From the NCBI GenBank assembly GCA_026874595.1, contig CM049308.1:40038527-40102526 (forward strand): 64,000 nucleotides of DNA, given 5' to 3'. Source of the DNA: Sipunculus nudus. Taxonomy: Eukaryota; Annelida; Sipuncula; Golfingiida; Sipunculidae. The position numbers and the translations under genes were made by a program. Below, piece after piece: positions 42,801-54,800 of the stretch (position 1 is its first letter; each line of letters opens with the position of its first letter). The notes beneath the pieces were generated by a model. That model was not told the DNA's origin. It worked only from the letters and a program-made list of their open reading frames with translations, and did not search any database.

Positions 42801-45800
42801 TCATTTCTGGCATGTGCATAGTGAATGTATAGAAAAATATGTATATTATATATGATCAAAGTCAGATCAGTGGTTTTGATATTAGGCAGTCTTAAAGTGT
42901 AACATTGGGTTTTTAATGGAAAAATTAAGTTTTTCATTCATATCTTGAAGGAATTAAGTCCTAGTGACCAAATTCTTGGCATGGTAGGGGATTTTGGAGA
43001 AATCTAACTGTATGCCAAATTTAAGGAACTAAGAGCTGAAGCTCGGGAGCTGAGCTCTAGCAAACTGCATAACACTAGCAATATGTGACATGGTGCTTGA
43101 AAACTTGAATAAAATCTACAGTTTTTGATCAACTGGTTTCAAATTTTTGGTGTTAACAGTTAAAATGCTAACAAAAACATGCTGTGAAAATTAAATCCAC
43201 AGCAGTTACAGCAAAAAAACGTGCCATGGTCAAAGTTGGGCAAAATTTAAGGTACCAATTTTTTATTTTTGCTAATATTTTTAAAAATTTAAAAGATTTT
43301 GATCCAATTTTGGGTATACAATTTAATTTTGATTAATAAAAGTAATATTACTGGAAAAAAAGTGCTTAGCTTTAACAAGTTTTGTGTTAAGTGATAAAAT
43401 TTCTTTCCTGATTATTTAAAAAATGCATTATGTTTGGGCCCATAACTTTTTTAAATTAAATAATACAGACCTAATTTCTGGCATGTACATAGGAATTATA
43501 TAGAGGATTATTTATAGGAAATATGAGGAAAAACAGATGAGTGGTTTTGATATTAGGCAGTCCTAAAGTGTGAAAATAGGTTTTTAATAAAAAATTGAGG
43601 TTTTTCCTTAATTTCTCAAAGGAATGAAGTCGCAAAGACCCAGTTTTTGGCTTGGTAGGAGATCTTGGGGACATCTAACATTATGCTGAATTTTGGATTC
43701 CTAGGTCTTACGGTTTCAAAACGTGCCACATCTACGGACGGACGGACGGACGGACGGACGGACGGACGGACAGACGGACGGACGACGGACAATGGACCAC
43801 GACTATAGCTCAGATGACTTATAGTCAGCTGAGCTAACAAAACCATACCTTGTTAAATATTTAAGTAATTCATTAAAATCAATATCTGAGAAAACAGTCT
43901 ATATTTACAATATCTCAACCAAACTGATAAAGGCAATGGCACAGAGAAAAAACTACATTCAAAAGCTTATAATTGGTTGTAGAGTTCATAAATATTGTTG
44001 GAAATTTGAGAATATTTTCATTATAAAAATTTGCAGATCAGATCCAGAAAATTACTTCAAGGAAAGAATAAGGCATAGGCCTAGTTAACTAGAATGAACC
44101 AAAAGGCCATTTTTTTTTAGAAATGCAGTAAAGTCAGTTTCTCAGAAAACAGTCCAATTTTTACAAAATCTCAATTACTTTGATTAAGGTAAAGTTCGAT
44201 TGCCACAAGCTCAAACAAATACATTTCATATTTGCTGTTTGGTTATTCAGGGTCATAAATATTCCAGACTGAAATGTAACTATCAAAGGAACCCAAGTAA
44301 CCTATGAAAGAGGCCATGTCACTTAGGACACAAGATTTAGAAGAACAAGAAGGCTGCAAAAATGGCATATCTGACAGTATGTTACCTGAGGACATGCCAT
44401 ATGAAGAAAATTTAATACTCATAACCAATGAACTTGAGTTAAAATCCACACAACAGTCCATACACAAATAATAGTCTAACAGCGGTCCCCTTAAACACCG
44501 AACACCGGTGTTTTGGGTACCTGTGATGAAACACCACAACACCCACTTTACTTGAAATCTGAAGCCAAAAGTTACAACAATTGATAAACAGTCATTTGCA
44601 AGATGCAGTCAAGCTGACCACTTGTGTACAAAACATTCTTGTTTTCTTTTATTTTACAACGTATTAGCACAATACTGCACTGACATATTCAAAAGATGAT
44701 AATTTATCCTCTGATGCCAGTTTTTTTGCGACAAATTGAATTTTAATGAGTGTTTTGTGGTGTTTTATCAAATTGACACTTGAGTGTGTTTGACCCAAAA
44801 CACAAGAGTTTTTGGTGTTTCAGGTGACTGATCTTACAGAAAAATGTTGAATTATTTGGTAATTCGAGAACTGGAGGTTGTCAATACCAGGAAAAGATAT
44901 AAAAGGACATACATGTACCATTTTTCTTGAAGAAGTGCATGTATGTGTGAGTGTGTTTGTGTATGTGATAGTGTGTGTGTGCATACAGTATTGATTAATG
45001 TGTGAGATCAGTATAGCCGGGGGTTTCTCAGGTGTTTATCCAGAACCTGAAAGAAGAAGCTGCAGCTTCTTCCACTGCTTGTCTTGTTTGATTAAACATT
45101 CATGTGTAGGGGAAGGCAAGACTGATTGGTAGCTCCAAACAAGAAAGACCAACAGCTGCTGCAAAAGTGGCAGCCCAGGTACCAGGGAACTGGAGCAGGT
45201 GACAAGACAGCCCAGCACCACAGCCTTCAAAAAGAAACACACCATCTGCTGGCAGCATGCTACCAGCATGAATGCTGCACCAGTTATATCAGCAAAAATA
45301 TCTATCTGCTTGAGGTCTGAAGTTTGATTCACCTTCCAGGTGATAGCAGAGGATAATCCAGAAGACAGACATAAGATGTCATCTAGCAGTACTTCTGTTA
45401 CCATTCAAAGCGTATGTTCTGAGCTATAAAGCTCTGCATGTATTCCTGGGATCAGATTCCCCTGCAGCTGTCATAATGGGTATTTTCTCCGTGATGAAGA
45501 TACACAATGATGAAAGGGAAAGGCTATTAGCTACTCAATCAACTCCTGGACCCCCCTGTTATGCACATTTGATCAACTATATCATAACTTTAGATGGTAG
45601 CACACTACCACTCAATCATAACAGCTCTGCAGCCATGCCAAGTGTGTCCCAAGGAGGAGGGGGAGGGGTCAGTTTCAATATTTTCAAAAAAAATCCTGAA
45701 AAAAGGACACTTTTGTGAAAAATATACATGTATATAGCAAAGCTTTTACAGTGCCAATTCTTACCAGTGTATATATACTCAGTATATTATATTGTTTCAG

Positions 45801-48800
45801 ACAATAACACATGGTGTAAGTCCTCATTATTGTATAATTACTGTTTCAAACAATAACACATATATGTCTAAGTTATCTTAGTGTTTGACCCTAAGTTTCA
45901 CAAACTTGTCCATACCTGAAAAAATGGGACATGGTATATCACAAGATACAGATTATGTGTCTGATTCAACCTTTGCTTCCTCTACCATGAAAATTTAGAA
46001 GAGAATAGGAGGGATAATTGAGTGAGTTCTTGACAGTGACCCCAACTGATTCTGCTATTTATACAGACCAGTATGCCACCTGGTGAGGCAGCCCTGTACT
46101 ATGAGCAGATTATGATCCAATATCTCCTGTGATGACAAACTTGAAAACCACACTGTGCAGATTTGGACTCACAAGATCTAGAGTACAACTGACCTGTTCA
46201 GGGATTGTTGGAGTCAAATTCTGATCCCTGCAATGCTGACTGTGGCTTCTTAATGCACCAGTGACATTGATATAAATGTAGTGAAGAGGACACAGGCTAA
46301 TTACATAAAAATGGGTGGTTTTACAAACAGACTATATGGAATAAGTAATATTTTGAAGCATGCATATGTGAAATGTAAACTTTAGGTTTTTCCTCTAAAT
46401 GTAACTAATTTTGATTTTGAATTCTGACAGTTGAGACAAGTAGTCCCAGCCATCCTACAGTGCCTAAACAAAAGAGGTTTGTTTTGACTAGAACCAACCT
46501 CTGGCGAGAGGGTGACCACAAACATCTGTTATAATTGCATATCCATTAAGAGGATTTTGCTATCTGCTATATCAAATATTGTTCATGCTAATGCCTTCAA
46601 GATGTCTTTTCTACATTTTCCCTTTTTTCCTGTCCTCCAATACTTTTCTCATATTGTGTTATTTTCCAAAAGACACTTGTCAGAAAACCTTTTTTGTCCC
46701 AAACTAAGACTACTGATCTTATCTTGCTATGTTATTCCTGACTGCCTGTTTGTTGCATTATTGTTCTGGCCAGTAGCTCTTGGTGGTCTTGCTCCATCTA
46801 GGCCACATGTTTTTCTTCTAAAAGCATCATAGAATGTCTGTTATTTTCCTGTCTTGACTGTAAGTCTTACTGCAGTGTCTTCACCAAGTGCATGTTCTTG
46901 TTTGAACATCTTCCCAGGTACCTGGTTGGCTTCAAACTTTTCCCAAGTTCCTGTCCTTGTCATAATATTTTCCAAGATGACTGTTCCTGTTTGTTCTGGG
47001 TTCTTTAAAGAGTCCTGACCTTGTCTATAATCCCAAGGTCATTGTTCTTTCATACATGCCAACCCTATAACAATTTCAGTGTTAGCCTACAGAATCTGAG
47101 GGGGACTACCCTGCAGATACTGCCTCTAGGTGCAACACCTAGGTTCTAACCCTGCTTCCTAGATGCATAAACTTTAACTGCATATCCTTCAGAATCTTTG
47201 TGATATAAAATATACCTCAATGTTTACTGATACTTAACTGCAGTATGGCATAATATTTATATTTAATTAGTAAACATTACAAGTTTACTGAAATCTTGGT
47301 GATATCTCATATCCATGGTTACTTGAACCTTTCTGCTGCATGGCTCAGTATTTTCATTCAATTAGTATTTCAAAGTCACTGTAACCTTGGTAATATGACA
47401 GATATCAATGGTTACTGTTGTTTTCCTTTAATTAGTATTTAAATTTTCTTTTTTTTTTCAAAGAATAATGGTCATTGTGTTTGGCCTGTTTTTGTAATGA
47501 AACATTCCAATAAAAATTTGTCAAACATATGATTTATACAATATACATTGATTTTGGTATCAATTAGATTTAATGGATTCATTCGGTTTCTGGTGAGCTG
47601 CGCTCCTCAGAAGCCATGACCAAGAGCTCAGCAAATGGCCCCTGCTGGGGCTAAGGCAGCCCCTCAACCCCTATCTACCTCTTTTGAACTTTTAAATATT
47701 GCAATATTCTTTTCTACTGTCTTCCCCAGCAATCTGTTTTCCCAGAAGAATGCTTTTCTCTCTTATCTTACCTATGAGCATGATCTAGTCCCCTATGTCT
47801 TCCCTATTTGTTAGGATTTGATGTATATATTCAGGTGTCTACCTTGTTTAATGTCTTTCAATATGCCAGTGCCCCCCCCCCCCCCCCCCCCAGTGCCTTC
47901 CAAGGTGCAATTGTTCTTGATTTGTTGACTTCACTTATATCACAATGCCGTCCAGGGTGGACTTTGATCTTTTATTATTACGTCTCCCCTCCTTCTGCAG
48001 TTGCATTCTCATCTGTCCTCTGTGTGATTTCTTGTGAATGCAATAACTTTTAACCACTCAATATTGTTGTGGCCTGTATGAACTCATTTCTATGCAGTCA
48101 TTGTAGTTTTTTGTTTCTTGTGCATGTGTAGTAGTAGTAGTTTTTGTTTCTTTCTTTGTAGGTCATATGTTCAGTTTTCTGATGATTAAAGCCTACACTA
48201 GGGTTCAAGAGTGAATTTGAGCTATCCTTGTTACTTCTCAATCACCACAATTTAATCATCAGAAATGGAACGCCTGCTACGTCCTCAAGTGTTTGAAATC
48301 GACCCGTCTCACCCAGAAGCAGCCAAACGATGGACCCACTTTTACAGAACTTTTGAAAACTTTATTGGGGTCATTAAACCCGAAAAGGGGACAGACATCG
48401 AAATCATGAAACTCAAAACTCTTATAAACTATATATCTGCTGACGTGTTCGATTTTATTGCTGAGGCTGAAACATATACTGCCGCAATAAAAATGCTTAA
48501 CACCCTATACGTGAAACCTAAAAATGAGGTATTTGCACGTCATGTTCTTGCCACTAGACGCCAGGAGGCTACTGAAAGCCTTGATGCATATATGCAAGTT
48601 CTGAAGTCACTGAGTAAAGAATGTAATTTTCAGGCCGTTGATGCAGATCAAAACCGGAATGACTATATTCGTGATGCCTTCATTAATGGACTACAGTCTA
48701 ATTCCATACGCCAAAGGCTTCTAGAGAACACAACTCTGACACTGCAGACTGCTTTTGATCAAGCCAGATCACTTGAGAGTGCTCAAAAACAAAGTGCAAC

Positions 48801-51800
48801 TTATCACTCGTCCTCTTACATGCTGAATGCCGCCACAAACAAACCACTTAGCACAGGCAAGGAAAGTTCTTTGTTTCCAGATGAATGTGATTCCCGTCCT
48901 AGTGACAATCTAATGGCAGCGGCCACAAACAAATCTAGCTGTTTTTTCTGTGGAAACCCACGGCATCCTCGGAGTAGGTGCCCGGCTCGAGATGAGGTAT
49001 GCCATCGATGTCAAAAGAAGGGGCATTTCTCAAAAGTTTGCAGGTCTGCACCAAGTAAGAATGCGTCAGCTATTGTCCCTTCTACACTTGCAACAGTCAC
49101 TGCTACAACTGGAACAAGTAATTTACAGAGAACACTTGTTAAGTGCAAACTAAACGGTCAGTATGAAACTGTTGTTTTGCTAGATACAGGAAGCTCTGAC
49201 AGCTATATAGACACTGAGCTGGTGAAACAACTGAACATTGACTTAATACCTTGCCTCAGCAAAGTGAAAATGGCTGACTCCTCACTCAATGTAGATATTG
49301 AAGGTTACTGCTATGTTACCGTTAGTTTGCTAGGGCAGGAGTATACTCAAGTAAAGCTCCTAGTTCTTAAATCTCTCTGTGCTCCAGTGCTGCTAGGCCA
49401 TGACTTTCTTGGACAACACTCCTCCTTAGAAGTTGCGTTCGGAGGATCAAGGCCCCCACTCAGGTTGAACTCTGTCACCCCTGCTTCTGTGAGTGCACCA
49501 CCACTTTTTAAACACCTCACAGCTGACTGCCACCCAATAGCTGTGAAGTCTAGACGCTTCTCAGAGGAGGACCGCAACTTCATCCGTCAGGAAGTAAATA
49601 GGTTGCTAGAACACAAAATCATTGAACACAGTGAGTCACCCTGGAGAGCCCAAGTTTTGGTTACCAAGGATGAGAGACACAAAAAAAGGATGGTGGTTGA
49701 TTATTCCCAGACTATCAATCGTTTCACTCAACTTGACGCATACCCCCTTCCGAGAATCGATGAAATGATTGAAAATATCGCTCAGTTCCGCATCTTCACT
49801 ACCCTGGACTTGAAGAGCGCCTACCACCAAGTACCTATCCTTGAACAAGAGAAACATTTCACTGGTTTTGAAGCCGACGGGAAACTCTATCAGTTCACTC
49901 GCATTCCATTTGGTGTGACAAACGGTGTGGCTGCGTTTCAGCGGACGATAGATAATATAATCGCAGAAAACAAGCTTTGCGGAACCTACGCTTATGTTGA
50001 CAATGTAACTGTTTGTGGCATGAATCAGCAAGAACATGACGACAATCTCCAGAAATTCTTGCAAGTAGCAAATCAAAAGAAGCTAGAATTCAATGAAACA
50101 AAGACTGTATATTCTACAGAAACACTGAACATTCTAGGCTACTCAGTCTCACATGGCAGTTACAGACCTGACCCAGAACGTTTAAGACCATTGCTTGAGC
50201 TTCCTCTTCCCCAAACAAAAAAGGAACTTGAGAGAGTATTGGGTATGTTCTCTTACTATGCTCAGTGGATCCAAAACTTCTCCACTAAAGTGCATCCACT
50301 GGTCTCGTCTCAGTCATTCCCTCTAGCCAAGGAAGCTGTTGAAGCATTCAGAGCCCTGAAACAGGACATAAGCTCAGCAGTAGTAGTAACAGTTGATAGG
50401 GATGTTCCCTTAGTCGTAGAGACAGATGCCTCTGAGTTTGCGATTGCTGCTACTCTCAATCAAAATGGTAGACCTGTTGCCTTTTTCTCACGAACACTGA
50501 ATGCCTCTGAACGCCGCCATCCAGCTGTAGAAAAGGAGGCATACGCTATCGTGGAAGCACTGAGAAAGTGGAAACACTACCTGCTTGGAAATCATTTCCA
50601 ATTAGTGACTGATCAGAGATCTGTCAGTTTTATGTTTGACAAACAGAACAGAGGAAAGATCAAGAATGAAAAGCTCCAAAGGTGGCGCATTGAACTCGCA
50701 AGCTACAGTTATGACATTGTGTACAGATCAGGAGAGAAGAATGTAGCACCTGATACTTTCTCTCGCATTCAGTGCTCCATGGTTACAAGTGATGAGAAAA
50801 CATTGAAACATCTCCACGAGTCTCTGTGTCATCCAGGAGTGACTAGAATGATTCATTTTGTGAAATGCCGTAACCTCCCCTACTCAGTTGATGACATTCG
50901 CAAGTTGTGTAGTTCTTGCCCTGTTTGTGCTGAGCTTAAACCTCGATATCAGAAGTTTCAAGGCAAACTGGTCAAGGCCACCCAACCACTGGAGCGACTC
51001 AACATAGACTTCAAGGGCCCTTTGCCCTCCAGCACGAAAAACCGCTATCTGTTAGTAGTCATTGATGAGTACTCACGTTTTCCTTGGGCCTATCCATGTC
51101 CTAATGTTGATGCTGACTCTGTTATTAAGTGTCTTACATCTCTCTTTTCCACTTTTGGATTGCCAGCATATATTCACTCTGACAGAGGAACTGCATTCAT
51201 GTCATCAGAACTAACAAACTTCCTGCATAGTCGAGGTGTGGCCACTAGCCGTACAACTGCTTACAATCCGCAGGGAAATGGGCAGACTGAAAGGTACAAT
51301 GGTGTTATCTGGAAAGCTGTCAATCTTGCTCTCAGGTCCCATAACCTTCCTGTCGCAGCTTGGGAACATATGCTTCCAGATGTCTTACATTCTCTGAGAT
51401 CCCTGCTGTGTACCGCAACCAATGCAACTCCACATGAGAGAATGTTCGGGCATCAACGCCGTTCAGTAAGTGGTTCTTCTGTTCCGACCTGGCTGACCAA
51501 ACCTGGGAAGGTGCTACTACGTCGTCATGTTCGGGCTAGCAAATATGAACCTCTAGTAGAAGAGGTTGACCTACTGCAGGCTGCTAATCCAGCTTACGCC
51601 CATGTTCGTTTACCTGATGGGCGTGAAACTACCGTTTCTGTGAGACACCTGGCACCTAGGGGCGACCCGAGTCCATCCACTGTTGGAAATGAAGAATCTG
51701 CTCTTCCTGATGTAACAGACAGGGACCATGAATCTGCAAACAAAGATGCTGTCACACCAAGTGCCCCTGTTACAGCTCAGCCAGAGACACTCACTCCTTT

Positions 51801-54800
51801 TCTACAGACCGAGCAATCTGTAAACTTCCCTGCGGACTCTGTCCCTGCCAGATGCACTCGCTCTGGACGAGAATACTAAATCTTACCCTACCGGTGCATT
51901 GCTCCGGCCCAGAATCTTAAAGATTAACTTTTAAGAATGTCCCTTACTGAACAGATTCTCATTTGTCTTCAAGAAGTTAGTTTTAAATAACACGATCTGT
52001 GACCTTTTTCCACCCAGAGGGGGAAAATGTTGTGGCCTGTATGAACTCATTTCTATGCAGTCATTGTAGTTTTTTGTTTCTTGTGCATGTGTAGTAGTAG
52101 TAGTTTTTGTTTCTTTCTTTGTAGGTCATATGTTCAGTTTTCTGATGATTAAAGCCTACACTAGGGTTCAAGAGTGAATTTGAGCTATCCTTGTTACTTC
52201 TCAATCACCACAAATATTTTTCATGAAATTTGACATTTGCATAGTTTATACCATAATCTCAGCTAAGTTCAGCAACTGGGGACCTAGATGATCATCTTCA
52301 AGGTCAAATCAACTTAAATACATTTTTTTGTGAACGCTGTAACTTTTGAACCACTCATTTTTTTCATGAAATTTGACATTTTCCAGAACTGTTTGTTTCA
52401 ATATCTCTGAGGGAATCAACAGGTGACCCATGGGTCATGATGCTCAGCTGACTGGGAAGAGATTCGCAAAAGGAAATTTTATCATCAGAATGGTAGTATA
52501 TACTCATTCAACTGAACCATTAAACAGATTAACCAACAGGCCAAGATTAGGTCTGTATTTATATATCGCAAATATAGAGAAAAAATTTGTAAACTTTAAA
52601 AACTAGAATATGGGTAGCCGACAATTAAGTGATTATGTGTATCCGCCAAAATCAGAGTGGAACAGGTGAAGTGAGGCATGGATAGAGTGGCAAGGGGAAG
52701 TAGAGTGAGGTATGTTGCATATTAGCATGAATGTCTGCAGCCTATATGTGTATGTAGGTTGTGCCACCTACCACAAATCCAGAAAGCTGTCCAAGTTGTA
52801 TACATATGCAAATTTAAGGCAGTTATGTCAAACCACTACAGAGAAATGAGTGATTTTAGGCCACGGCAGACAAACAGACAGACGCTGTGCAAGAATGGCC
52901 CCTCCAGTTTTGTGTGTGATAAAGACCTAATTAAGATCTATACACATGCAAAATTTTGGCCCAATTGTTCAAACGGTTCCTGAGATATGAGCTTGGATGT
53001 CTGCAGCATAAACTATAATGTAGGTGGCGCCACCTGTCATAAAATCAAGAAAGGTAACCAGGATGTATAAAATTGCAAATTTTTAGGCAGATATGTCAAA
53101 CCACTGCCGAGATATGAGTGACATTATCCCACGGCAGACAAACAGAGGGACGCTGTGCAAAAATGGTTGCAGGTGGCGCCACCAGTTTTGCGTATGATAA
53201 AGAGCTATGTGAGATCTATACACATGCAAATGGTTCCCAAGATATGAGCTTGGATGTCATCAGCATGAACGTGAATGTAGGTGGCGCCACCTGTCAAAAA
53301 TCAAGAAAGCTATCCAGGATGTACACGCATGCCGAATTTCAGGTGAATTAGTCAATTCACTGCAGAGATATGAGTGATTTTAACCCAAGGCAGATGAACA
53401 GATGGACACTATGCAAACATGGTTACAGGTGGCGCCACCATTTTTCGTGTAAGTTATAAAGCTATCCAAGGGCTACATTTGTATAAATTTTATTTCCTGA
53501 TCTGTCAAACGGTTCCCGAGATATGAGGGTTTATGTGTGGAAACAGACGCACAAATGGATGCTGGGCAGAGAGGAAAGGTCAGAGGTCAACGCAATTGGT
53601 TAGGCACCAGTTCACATGTGACCCCATAATTGGTGTAAGTTTCGAAAAAATCGGTCCATTAGTCTCAGAGGAGTTCTCTGGAAACGAACGCGACGGGGGC
53701 GGAGGAACTCGGTCAAAAACATAATATCCGCAAAACTTCGTTTTGGCAGATAGAAAAATACAGGTGGCTCCACCAGTCTGCAGAAACTAATAACAAGTGA
53801 CCCATGGGTCATGACGCTCAGCTGACTGGGAAGAGATTCGCAAAAGGAAATTTTATCATTAGAATGGTAGTATATACCCATTCAACTGAAGCATTGAACA
53901 GATTAACCAACAGGCCAAGATTTAGTCTGTATTTATATATCTCAAAAATAGAGGAAAATGTGTAAACTTTTAAAACTAGAATACGGATAACCAACAAGTG
54001 ACTACATGTATCTGCCAAAATCGGATAGTGAGGCATGGATTGAGTTGCAAGGGGAAATAGAGTGAGGTATGTTGCATATTAGCATGGATGTCTGCAGCCT
54101 AAATGTGTATGTAGGATGTGCCACCTACCACAAATCCAGAAAGCTGTCCAAGTTGTATACACCTGCAAAATTTTAGGCAGAAAAGTCAAACCACTACATG
54201 TATATGAGCGATTTTTGCCCATGGCAGACAAACAGACAAACACTGTGCAAAAATCTTTGCAGGTAACCCCTCCAGTTTTGTGTATGATAAAGACCTATGT
54301 GAGATCTAAACACATGCACAATTTTGGCCCAATCGGTCAAATGGTTCCTGAGATATGAGCTTGGATGAGTGCAGCGTTAACTAGAATGTAGGTGGCGCCA
54401 CCTGTCATAAAATCAAGAAAGCTGTCCACAATGTATAAACCTGCAAAATTTTAGGCAGTTATGTCGAACCACTACAGAGAAATGAGTGATTTTAGGCCAC
54501 GGCAGACTAACAGACAGACGCTGTGCAAACATTGTTACAGGTGGCGCCACCATTTTTTGTGTATGTTACAGAGCTATCAAAGGGCTACATTTGTATAAAT
54601 TTTATTTCCTGATCGGTCAAACGGTTCCCAAGATATAAGCTTGGATGTCATCAGCGTGAACGTGAACGTAGGTGGCACCACCTGTCATAAAATCAAGAAA
54701 GCTATCCTGGATGTATACGCATGACGAATTTCAGGTGAATTAGTCAATTCACTGCAGAGATATGAGTGATTTTAACCCAAGGCAGATGAACAGATGGACA

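Larger units (their letters stand above)
48060..52217 (+). mobile_element. Intact Ty3/gypsy LTR retrotransposon with target duplication
   Basis: The element proper is 48065-52212 (4148 bp): two 185-bp LTRs, a single Gag-Pol frame, a self-complementary primer-site candidate and a polypurine tract. The 5-bp duplication AATAT (48060-48064 and 52213-52217) flanks it. Removing the element and one AATAT restores ACTCAATATTTTTCATG. A near-copy of that target sits 150 bp downstream (about 52345-52380, ACTCATTTTTTTCATG), confirming the boundaries. It lies antisense in the host gene's 20.7-kb intron. With LTRs that read as identical and no disabling mutation in the frame, it looks very young and possibly active. 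No envelope gene is present. Confidence 0.95.

Noticed and set aside
45036-45404. A 122-codon minus-strand frame
   Set aside because: No recognisable domain, no splice-consistent junction to the host frame, and the composition does not look coding.
48266-48283. TGGAACGCC as a tRNA primer-binding site
   Set aside because: It starts 17 nt after the LTR and inside the coding frame, which is an unusual place. The adjacent perfect 15-nt self-complementarity is a better explanation, although this site is kept as the alternative to exclude.
49636-50076. A 146-codon minus-strand frame inside the retrotransposon
   Set aside because: It is antisense to the reverse transcriptase coding region and shows no motif, so it is a shadow frame.
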